Shown here piece by piece: positions 7,967-14,471 of a DNA stretch of 32,136 bases; position 1 is the stretch's first letter, and the number at the start of each line of letters is the position of its first letter. The notes under the pieces are model-generated. The model did no database searches and was not told the origin of the DNA. It was given only the letters and a program-made list of their open reading frames with translations. The position numbers and the translations under genes are program-made. Origin of the DNA: an uncultured Spartobacteria bacterium (GTDB lineage: Bacteria; Verrucomicrobiota; Verrucomicrobiia; Chthoniobacterales; Terrimicrobiaceae); contig CALCJD010000040.1 in NCBI GenBank assembly GCA_937960895.1, forward strand, positions 1-32,136, written 5' to 3'.

Positions 7967-8428
7967 GACTGCATCCTGAACAAATTTTCATTTTTTAACA
8001 GATGCAGTTCGTGCGCAATTTTTATTGAACAGATTTCGGCCGGAAAATTCTTCACCCCGGCGGGGAGATCGCCGGGTGGTGTTCTCCTGCGAGGCGTCGG
8101 AGGGTGACGCGCGCGTGGCATTTTTCCCGGAGGAGCCTTCCGTTCCCCATCCCGTCGTCCCGCAGGCACGGTAATACGTCCGCAGAAGGGTCTCGAGGCG
8201 GTGGTTTGCGCTCCGCACTCCTTGCGTCAGGACCACGCGCCAGCATCCTTCCCGCCAGGCCTGCATCATGCCAGGAAAAGGGATCTTCACGATGTCCATC
8301 GTGTTCTCCGCGGGCCCCTCCTCCCATCTGCAGATGGTCGGAATTTGGCGTTATACAGAGCGGACATTCCCGGTCGGGGCGCCGGTTGCAGACTTGCCAG
8401 TCCCCGAGGCCGGAATACGCTGAAACCA
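7967..8428. other. 462-bp stretch between mocR-like gene and small membrane protein gene
   Basis: No gene is well supported. The bases just upstream of the regulator start are AT-rich (around 7978-8035) relative to the surroundings, as expected of a promoter for the minus-strand regulator gene; an autoregulatory GntR site would be expected here, but I found no clear dyad. A minus-strand frame is listed separately as doubtful. Confidence 0.4.
7988..8299 (-). CDS. Doubtful small ORF upstream of the MocR regulator
   Basis: A 103-codon minus-strand frame ending 21 bp before the regulator start. In its favour: a well-placed GGAG six bases before its ATG (at 8299), the same strand, and a plausible first half (MDIVKIPFPGMMQAWREG, then a helical stretch). 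Against: the second half is rich in Ser, Thr, Arg and Gly with no domain feeling, several other frames are open across the same bases, and I recognise no family. It may be chance coding or a decayed gene. Confidence 0.2.
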   Translation of the reverse strand: MDIVKIPFPGMMQAWREGCWRVVLTQGVRSANHRLETLLRTYYRACGTTGWGTEGSSGKNATRASPSDASQENTTRRSPRRGEEFSGRNLFNKNCARTASVKK

Positions 8429-8815
8429 ATGCGGTCTCTCCTTTCGCCCCTCGCCATCCGGAGAACTCACACCTACCTCAGCCTGTTCTTCACTCCCCTC
8501 CTCCTGCTTTTTCTCATCACAGGGTGCTGGCAGATGCTGGTGCCCGAGGAGTTCCGGGAGGAAAACGGACCGGTCCGTCAGTTCCTCGACAAACTCTCCA
8601 CCGTTCACAAGGACGGCTATTTTCCCCGGTCGGGCGAGGCGGATCCGTCGACGCTGTTGTTCCGGATTCTGGTCGGCGCGATGGGCCTTTGCCTGCTGAT
8701 CACCATGGCGCTCGGACTCTGGCTGGCGTGGAAACAATCCGCCCGCAAAAAATGGGCCCTCTTGGCCCTTGGTCTGGGCGTGGTGGTTCCGCTCGCCGTT
8801 CTCTGGCTGGCCTGA
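8429..8815 (+). CDS. Small three-helix membrane protein, PepSY-TM-like N-terminus
   Basis: A 128-residue protein from ATG at 8429; a longer reading from 8201 adds proline- and arginine-rich residues that look non-coding. The N-terminus RRTHTYLSLFFTPLLLLFLITG resembles the first helix of PepSY-associated membrane proteins (a charged start, a His, then a hydrophobic run ending in TG). A periplasmic loop follows, then helices around residues 77-99 and 107-127, separated by a basic turn (KQSARKK). There is no enzymatic motif. Its stop lies only 6 bp from the stop of the convergent cytochrome b562-like gene. A role in membrane redox or metal handling is a guess from that neighbour. I see no good ribosome site. 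Confidence 0.65.
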   Translation: MRSLLSPLAIRRTHTYLSLFFTPLLLLFLITGCWQMLVPEEFREENGPVRQFLDKLSTVHKDGYFPRSGEADPSTLLFRILVGAMGLCLLITMALGLWLAWKQSARKKWALLALGLGVVVPLAVLWLA

Positions 8816-8821
8816 GGCCCG

Positions 8822-9250
8822 CTATTTTCTTTTGTAAGCCTTGTGGCCGTCTTTCTTGTTTTGCCAGAGGGTCTCCATGGACGTCTTGGCCTCGTCCCAG
8901 CGGGCGTTTTTCAGGGCGGCCTTCAGTGTTTCGATGTTGGCGATGAAAACGTCCATATCGCTGCGAAAGCGTTCGAGAAATTGGGCGCGTTCCGTCTCCG
9001 GAACCGTGGCCGTCATTTTCGGTTCCATCTCCCGCGCCCGCCGCGCCTCGACGAGCATTTCATCGGCTTTCCGGAGATAAACCGTCAGGTCCTCCTCCTT
9101 CGGCGCCTCCAGAGCGGTCTTTAATGCCTTGTAGTCCCTCTGCAGCCGCTCAAACGCGCGATCCATTTCGGTGCCGGCCCACAAGGTCGAGGAGGCGATG
9201 GCAAGTCCCCAAGCCGCCAGCAGGCTCCGGGAAACAAACGGAAAATTCAT
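8822..9250 (-). CDS. Cytochrome b562-like periplasmic four-helix protein
   Basis: A 142-residue protein from the ATG at 9250; a GTG nine codons upstream would extend a normal signal peptide, so I prefer the ATG. Residues 1-26 are a signal peptide ending LWAG. The mature part is an all-helical, charged protein of cytochrome b562 length. A Met at residue 29 (TEMDRAFERL) corresponds to the N-terminal Met heme ligand of b562, and H136 in DGHKAYKRK at the end corresponds to the C-terminal His ligand. There is no CxxCH, so heme would be non-covalent. Family members are soluble periplasmic electron carriers of uncertain partner. It lies 72 bp downstream of the interrupted TauE-type permease on the same strand and may be cotranscribed with it. 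Confidence 0.75.
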   Translation of the reverse strand: MNFPFVSRSLLAAWGLAIASSTLWAGTEMDRAFERLQRDYKALKTALEAPKEEDLTVYLRKADEMLVEARRAREMEPKMTATVPETERAQFLERFRSDMDVFIANIETLKAALKNARWDEAKTSMETLWQNKKDGHKAYKRK

Positions 9251-9322
9251 GGCATCAACAACTTTCCAAAATTCCACTGTCCATCAAGCGGGAAGATGGA
9301 GCCTGCGGCCGGCCGATGCGCT

Positions 9323-10093
9323 TTATTCCGCGCGGCTGGTCAACCAATGCCAGACCAGCCAGACCGTCTCGACGGTGACCGTCACCTGCAGGATGCGGTA
9401 AATGATTTTCCGGGCCTTCACCGAACACGCCAACGGCACCGCCAGGCACGCCCCGACGGTGGTTCCCGCGGCCAGTCAGGCGCCGACACCCCAGTCGATT
9501 TCCCCGGCCTTGGCGTAAACCGCCGAGGAAACTCCAAACATGACCAGACCGGTGATGAGCTTGATGGGATTGGCCTGGTTGATGGGAAAACCGAGCAGAT
9601 ACACGAGGGCAATCAGTCGCAGCAGCGCGCTGTCCACCGCCACGATGCCCTCGTAAATGCACAGGAGAAAAAACACGGCGGTTGCGTACCTGGGCGGCAG
9701 CACGCCCCGGGTCCTTTCCTCCGCCAGCCAGTGTTCGGGCCGGAGAAAAACCAGCGTCAGGGAAACGAGCGAAGTCGCCACGACAAGGGTCAGCATGTCC
9801 GCCGAACCGATTTTGGCGCCCACCAGCGATCCGCAGACCGTTCCCGCCGCCGCCGCCACCACCAGGGGGGCCATGGCGTGCCAGTCCACCTGCCGCCGCC
9901 AGACCAACGCCGCGGCCGCCACGGTTCCCCCAATGGCGAGGCTGAAACGGCTGGTGGCATTGGCGGCGTCCGCGGACAAACCCGCCGCAATCAGAACCGG
10001 AAACACCACCGTGACCGCCGCTCCCGCCGTCACCGTGAGGAACCCCGAAAAAATTCCCGCCAGCAGGACCGCGACCGCCTGAGACCATTCCAT
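9323..10093 (-). pseudogene. TauE/SafE-type sulfite exporter family permease, interrupted by an in-frame TGA
   Basis: The reading frame encodes a multi-pass permease with TauE/SafE features: LLAGIFSGFLTVTAGAAVTVVFPVL near the start, GTVCGSLVGAKI in the middle, and GFPINQANPIKLITGLVMFGVSS later. At 9476-9478 the codon is TGA, right after DWGVGA. The same frame then continues for exactly 50 more codons with sensible family sequence (LAAGTTVGACLAVPLA, YRILQVTVTVETVWLVWHW) to a TAA at 9323, giving the usual full length of about 256 residues. The simplest reading is a point nonsense mutation or sequencing error; the shortened protein (9476-10093) would lack its last helices. The ATG at 10093 was chosen; a TTG at 10111 is possible. 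The substrate, a sulfur oxyanion or organic sulfonate in known members, is not evident. Confidence 0.75.
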
Positions 10094-10184
10094 CGGCAAA
10101 GTCAGCCGCAATGCCTCATGGCAGGAAAGACTTTCACCGTCGCGTCCCGGAGTTTCTGTCGGGCGCGTGCGCCTCCTGTGGCGA

Positions 10185-10205
10185 CGGGCGGGAGTCCCCC
10201 GCCCG
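10185..10205. repeat. Perfect GC-rich palindrome upstream of lacZ
   Basis: Eight-base arms CGGGCGGG and CCCGCCCG enclose a 5-nt loop (AGTCC). No T tract follows on either strand, so it is not a normal intrinsic terminator. It resembles the shorter GC palindrome between araA and araD (29231-29249) and could belong to a dispersed palindromic family. Confidence 0.5.
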
Positions 10206-10232
10206 ATGGACTGACAAATTCCCTCCTTTTTC

Positions 10233-10291
10233 CCTCACTTCGGCATTCCCTCCCGTCCGCGAGTGTGCCTAAGTGAGGTTTTCCTCACGTC
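10233..10291 (+). promoter_or_regulatory. lacZ leader with mutually exclusive hairpins over the ribosome site
   Basis: Arm A (10233-10245, CCTCACTTCGGCA) can pair with arm B (10266-10278, TGCCTAAGTGAGG) at 12 of 13 positions. The 3' part of arm B (10273-10278, GTGAGG) can instead pair perfectly with arm C (10283-10288, CCTCAC) across a TTTT loop. GAGG in arm B is the only Shine-Dalgarno-like sequence before the lacZ ATG at 10292, so either fold would hide it. The arrangement could be an attenuator-like switch, a protein operator, or just a strong stem that lowers expression. No known riboswitch class is recognised. Confidence 0.45.
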
Positions 10292-13200
10292 ATGTCTGCC
10301 CTCGCCTCTCTCCTTTATCCTGGTGGCCAGCCCTGCTGGGAATTTCCGGAGCTTTTCCGCGTTGCCAAACTTCCCCCGCATGCCTCCACCCGTGCCTGGG
10401 AGCCCGGGACGCGGCTGTCGCTTGATGGAGACTGGGATTTTCACCTCGCAAAAACGCCGGACGCCGCGCTCAAGTTTGTCGAATCGCCCGGTTCCTGGGA
10501 GTCCATCCGCGTGCCCGGCAACTGGCAGCTGCAGGGGTTCTGGGACAAACCGCATTACACGAACGTGCAGATGCCCTTCTCCGACCAGCCGCCGCAAGTT
10601 CCGGAGCTCAATCCGACCGGGGTCTATCGCCGCACCTTCCAGGTCCCGCGTGACTGGAGGGGCCGGCGCGTCATCCTGCACTTCGGCGGAGCCGACAACA
10701 CCCTGCTGGTTCAACTCAACGGCCGGGCGGTCGGTCTGAGCAAGGATTCCCGCACGCCGGCGGAATTTGATGTCACCCATCTTCTGCGCAGCGGCAGCAA
10801 CGAACTCATTGCCCTCGTCATCAAGTGGAGTGACGCCACCTTCATCGAGGACCAAGACCATTGGTGGTTGAGCGGACTGCACCGGGAGGTGTTCCTGTAC
10901 ACAACGCCGAAATACCACATCGCCGACGTGGACGTCCGGGCGGGACTGACCGACGACTTACGCACCGGCACGCTCGATCTGCGGGTGTCCGTCGACTTCG
11001 GCGGAGCCGTCGATGCCGGCAGCCGTCTGGAAGTCCGCCTCCTCGACCCGAAGGGCAAACCGGTTTTCAAAAAGCCGCATGTCGTCACCGATTTTTGCAA
11101 CGGCGACGAAAACCGCCCCGCCTGGAACCGTCATCTCGGCCGGGTTACCGCGAGAATTCCCCGGGTCAGGGCCTGGAGCGCGGAGCAGCCCCATCTCTAC
11201 ACCCTGCAGATCACCCTGCACACCTCCACGGGCATGCAGCGCGATGTGCGGCGCATCGGTTTCCGCCGCGTGGAAATCCGCGGCCGGGATCTCCTCATCA
11301 ACGGCCGTCGTGTCATGATCAAGGGGGTCAACCGCCACGACCATGACGACACCACCGGCAAGGCGGTCTCCCGCGAACGCATGCTGGAGGACGTCCTGAC
11401 AATGAAGCGTTTCAACTTCAACGCGGTGCGCACCTCGCATTATCCCAACGATCCCCACTTTCTCGATCTCTGCGACCAATACGGCCTCTATGTCATCGAC
11501 GAGGCCAACATCGAGTCGCATGCCTACGCGCACTCGATCTGCCGGGACCGGCGCTACGCGGGCGCCTTTCTCGACCGCGTGATGAACATGGTCGAGAGGG
11601 ACAAAAACCATCCGTGCATCATCGCTTGGAGTCTCGGCAACGAGAGCGGATACGGCCCCAACCACAGCGCGGCGGCCGGCTGGCTCCGCCAAGCCGAACC
11701 CAGCCGACCGGTGCATTACGAGGGCGCGCTGTGGGGACCGGACGCGGACAAAAACCCGGACCGCAAAATCGAGTGGGACGACCAGCCGTTTGGCACGGAC
11801 ATCGTCTGTCCGATGTACGCCCCCATCCCCGTCATCAAGGAATACGCCGCCAAATCGAAAAAACCCCGACCGCTCATCCTTTGCGAATACTCGCACGCCA
11901 TGGGGAACAGCAATGGCAGCCTGTGCGACTACTGGGATGCCTTTGAAAGCACCCCGGGCCTGCAGGGCGGATTCATTTGGGAATGGATCGACCACGGCAT
12001 CCGCACGAAGGACGCCCGGGGACGTGAATATTGGCTTTACGGCGGGGATTTTGGCGAAAATCCCCACGACGCCAACTTCGTCTGCGACGGACTGGTCTGG
12101 CCCGACCGCACGCCGCACCCGGCGATGTGGGAATGCAAAAAACTTCAGCAGCCCGTGGCCGTCGAGCCCGTCAATCTCAAATCCGGCCGACTGCGCATCC
12201 GCAACAGGCAGGATTTCACGACCCTCGCCTGGCTGCGTGGAACGTGGGAGGTCGGCGTCTCCGGCCGCGTCGTGCAGTCCGGCAAACTGCCCGTCCTGAA
12301 AACGCCGCCCGGGCAAAGCGAAACCGTGAGCCTGCCCATCCGGCCGCCGGCGCTTGCGTCCGGCGAGGAAGCGTTTCTCACCCTGCGCTTCACCACCGCC
12401 TCGGACACGCCCTGGTGCGAGCAGGGTTTCGAGGTGGCCTGGGAGCAGCTGGCTCTGCCCTTTCGGGCCAAGGCCCCCGGAACCCGGCTCCGCCAGCCCC
12501 CCGCCACCCTCGAGGAAAAGAACGGCGTCCTTACCGTCACGGCCGGTGACCTCGTTGTCGAAGCCTCCGGCAAGGCCGGCACCCTGACCTCCCTCCGCCA
12601 CAAGGGAGTCGAGTTCCTCGTTTCCGGTCCGCGGGTCAACATCTGGCGCGCCGCCACCGACAACGACGGCATCAAGGCTTGGACGGGACAGGAATCCAAA
12701 CCGCTCGGCCGCTGGCGCAAGGCCGGGCTCCCCGAATTTCAGGTGACCGGCCGGGGCGTCTCGGCAACCCGAAACAAGGACGGCAGCGTCACACTCTCCT
12801 TCCAATCCGTGGCCACCGCCCGCGGGGGCAAGATCGGGCACCACCATTCCTACACGGTCCATCCCAACGGCGAAATCGTGGTGGAAAACGATTTCGCCTG
12901 CGACCGCACCCTGCCGGACCTTCCGCGTCTTGGCGTCACGTTCATCCTGCGTCCGGACTTTGAACACCTGGTCTGGTTCGGCCGCGGTCCGCACGAAAGT
13001 TACTGCGACCGCAAACGCGGCGCCGCCGTCGGGCTCTACCGGGGCACGGTCACCGGTCAATACGTTCCCTACATCGTTCCGCAGGAACACGGAAACAAGA
13101 CGGATGTGCGCTGGATGGAACTCGCCGATCCGAGGGGCCGCGCCATTGTCTTTGCGGCGACCGACCGGCTCCTCGAATGCTCGGCCAGCCATTTCACCGC

Positions 13201-13378
13201 CAACGATCTCTACGCGGCCGCCCACACGATCGACCTGACACCGCGCCGGGAGATCATTGTGAATCTGGATTACGCCCAGCGCGGACTCGGCACCGCAAGT
13301 TGCGGTCCGGACACGCTGGAGCGGTATCTTCTGCCGCCGGACGACTATTGGTTCGGTTACCGGATTCAATTCCGATGA
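10292..13378 (+). CDS. lacZ: Beta-galactosidase, glycoside hydrolase family 2 (LacZ type)
   Basis: A 1028-residue protein, the length of E. coli LacZ. The N-terminal jelly-roll domain has LSLDGDWDFHL and VPGNWQLQG followed by GVYRRTF. The TIM barrel begins near residue 340 with IKGVNRHDHDD. The acid/base glutamate is E451 in WSLGNESGYGPNH and the nucleophile is E532 in LCEYSHAMGNSNG. The C-terminal beta-sandwich with RGPHESYCDRKRGA and the closing W/Y-rich segment are also present. It hydrolyses terminal beta-D-galactosides. No signal peptide is visible, so it should act in the cytoplasm on imported oligosaccharides. The gene overlaps the next one by ATGA, indicating a translationally coupled pair. 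Confidence 0.95.
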   Translation: MSALASLLYPGGQPCWEFPELFRVAKLPPHASTRAWEPGTRLSLDGDWDFHLAKTPDAALKFVESPGSWESIRVPGNWQLQGFWDKPHYTNVQMPFSDQPPQVPELNPTGVYRRTFQVPRDWRGRRVILHFGGADNTLLVQLNGRAVGLSKDSRTPAEFDVTHLLRSGSNELIALVIKWSDATFIEDQDHWWLSGLHREVFLYTTPKYHIADVDVRAGLTDDLRTGTLDLRVSVDFGGAVDAGSRLEVRLLDPKGKPVFKKPHVVTDFCNGDENRPAWNRHLGRVTARIPRVRAWSAEQPHLYTLQITLHTSTGMQRDVRRIGFRRVEIRGRDLLINGRRVMIKGVNRHDHDDTTGKAVSRERMLEDVLTMKRFNFNAVRTSHYPNDPHFLDLCDQYGLYVIDEANIESHAYAHSICRDRRYAGAFLDRVMNMVERDKNHPCIIAWSLGNESGYGPNHSAAAGWLRQAEPSRPVHYEGALWGPDADKNPDRKIEWDDQPFGTDIVCPMYAPIPVIKEYAAKSKKPRPLILCEYSHAMGNSNGSLCDYWDAFESTPGLQGGFIWEWIDHGIRTKDARGREYWLYGGDFGENPHDANFVCDGLVWPDRTPHPAMWECKKLQQPVAVEPVNLKSGRLRIRNRQDFTTLAWLRGTWEVGVSGRVVQSGKLPVLKTPPGQSETVSLPIRPPALASGEEAFLTLRFTTASDTPWCEQGFEVAWEQLALPFRAKAPGTRLRQPPATLEEKNGVLTVTAGDLVVEASGKAGTLTSLRHKGVEFLVSGPRVNIWRAATDNDGIKAWTGQESKPLGRWRKAGLPEFQVTGRGVSATRNKDGSVTLSFQSVATARGGKIGHHHSYTVHPNGEIVVENDFACDRTLPDLPRLGVTFILRPDFEHLVWFGRGPHESYCDRKRGAAVGLYRGTVTGQYVPYIVPQEHGNKTDVRWMELADPRGRAIVFAATDRLLECSASHFTANDLYAAAHTIDLTPRREIIVNLDYAQRGLGTASCGPDTLERYLLPPDDYWFGYRIQFR

Positions 13379-13881
13379 AAATCCTCCTCACCCTTGTCAC
13401 CGGGATTCTTCTCGCTGTGGGCGCCCGGGCGGAATCCCCCGAAGCCGTCGCCCGGACGTTCTTTGATGCGTATGTGAAACTCCGGGTGAGCGGACTGCCG
13501 GGCGAGGAGCAGATGAAAACCTTCTCGCCGCTGCTCACGCCCGAACTCGCCGGGCTCATCGCCGCCGCCCGGGCGGAACAGGAGGAGTTCCGGAAGAAAA
13601 ATCCGGACGAAAAGCCGCCCTGGATTGAAGGGGCCCTGTTTTCCAGCCTTTTCGAGGGCGTCTCCGCCTACCGGCTGGGCGAGCCGGTGGTGGGCGACGA
13701 CCGCGCCAGCATCCCGGTGTATTGGGAGTACACGGGAGACGGCCAGACCTCGCGGTGGATCGATGTCGTTTCCCTCGTGCGCGCCGGCGACACTTGGAAG
13801 GTGGCGGACATCTTTTTTTGTGCGCCGTGGGATTTCCGGCCCGGACCGACCCTGCGGGCGCTGCTTTCCGGACGGGAATGA
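13375..13881 (+). CDS. Small secreted DUF3828-like protein coupled to lacZ
   Basis: A 168-residue protein starting at the ATG inside the lacZ stop (ATGA overlap). MKILLTLVTGILLAVGARA is a signal peptide. The mature part follows the pattern of DUF3828 / NTF2-like periplasmic proteins: ARTFFDAYVKL, SPLLTPELAGLI, a PW.EG.LFSSLFEG segment, then beta strands with IPVYWEYTG, SRWIDVVSLVRAGDTWKVADIFF. Known relatives are uncharacterised periplasmic proteins or lipoproteins. Coupling to a cytoplasmic beta-galactosidase is unexpected; cotranscription is clear from the overlap, but a shared function is not shown. Confidence 0.75.
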   Translation: MKILLTLVTGILLAVGARAESPEAVARTFFDAYVKLRVSGLPGEEQMKTFSPLLTPELAGLIAAARAEQEEFRKKNPDEKPPWIEGALFSSLFEGVSAYRLGEPVVGDDRASIPVYWEYTGDGQTSRWIDVVSLVRAGDTWKVADIFFCAPWDFRPGPTLRALLSGRE

Positions 13882-14225
13882 ACAAACGGAGGCAGTTTCG
13901 AAAAGTCGCACCCCCTCCGCTCCGCCGAATGGGCGGCAAGCCAAGGGGGCTTGCGAAGGGCCGGGTTTCCTCAGCGGCCTGAAGGGACGCGACTGATAAC
14001 GCAGACTTGCACGCTGCGTTTCCTTTTTTCCCCACCCCCGGGCCGTTTCGGCCGGGCTATGGAAATGGCGCGCCTTGGGCGCTCTGCCACGATGGCCTGT
14101 TGGCACGAGCGATTCCGAGGCTGCGGCCCCAACGTTATTTGGTTCCTGACCGCGAAGGGCCGAAAAGACGCGGATCCGCCAGGTCCACAGGGTGGAAACG
14201 CCGGACAAGCCGGAGGATGTTCCTC
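13882..14225. other. 344-bp intergenic stretch between convergent units
   Basis: It lies between the lacZ unit (plus) and the small gene after smc (minus). It contains the plus-strand terminator listed separately and a second hairpin at about 14035-14055 (GGCCG/CGGCC around TTT, extended by CCC/GGG with a bulge). No open frame here has a ribosome site with recognisable protein content. Confidence 0.5.
13998..14030 (+). terminator. Intrinsic terminator of the lacZ unit
   Basis: A perfect 7-bp stem, AACGCAG (13998-14004) with CTGCGTT (14014-14020), closes a 9-nt loop and runs directly into TCCTTTTTTC. It lies 117 nt after the stop of the DUF3828-like gene and points in the right direction. Confidence 0.65.
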
Positions 14226-14471
14226 CTATGGGGAAAGGCGTTCGTCGAGCCAGGCGACGGCTTTCACGTAGCTCTGGCGCTCCAGGTAATGGCGCAACAT
14301 GGGGTCGCAATCCCCGGGGAGACCGGCGACCAGGGCGTCCAGACGGGCGGCGGCCTGCCTGAGTTTTTCGAGATGGGCCGCGGGATCCGACGCGCGCAGG
14401 TCGTGATCGGCCACCACCGCCAGACGGGCGGCCACGGCATCGCGCAGGGCTTTGAGCGTATCGCGTTCCAT
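14226..14471 (-). CDS. Small uncharacterised helical protein overlapping the end of smc
   Basis: An 81-residue protein beginning MERDTLKALRDAVAARLAVVADHDLR. Its ATG shares one base with the smc stop codon (TGATG), so it is very likely cotranscribed and coupled. The sequence is rich in Ala, Leu, Arg, Asp and Glu and should be almost all helix, with a middle segment HLEKLRQAAARLDALV and a second part DPMLRHYLERQSYVKAVAWLDERL. I do not recognise the family. It is not ScpA or ScpB, the usual SMC partners, which are much longer. Confidence 0.6.
   Translation of the reverse strand: MERDTLKALRDAVAARLAVVADHDLRASDPAAHLEKLRQAAARLDALVAGLPGDCDPMLRHYLERQSYVKAVAWLDERLSP

Noticed and set aside
9255..10088. 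A 277-codon minus-strand frame across the TauE gene
   Set aside because: Glycine- and arginine-rich, with no membrane helices; the permease frame next to it explains the sequence.
10958..13369. An 803-codon open frame antisense to lacZ
   Set aside because: Long antisense frames are expected in GC-rich genes because third-position G/C suppresses stops; the product has no domain and lacZ on the other strand is certain.
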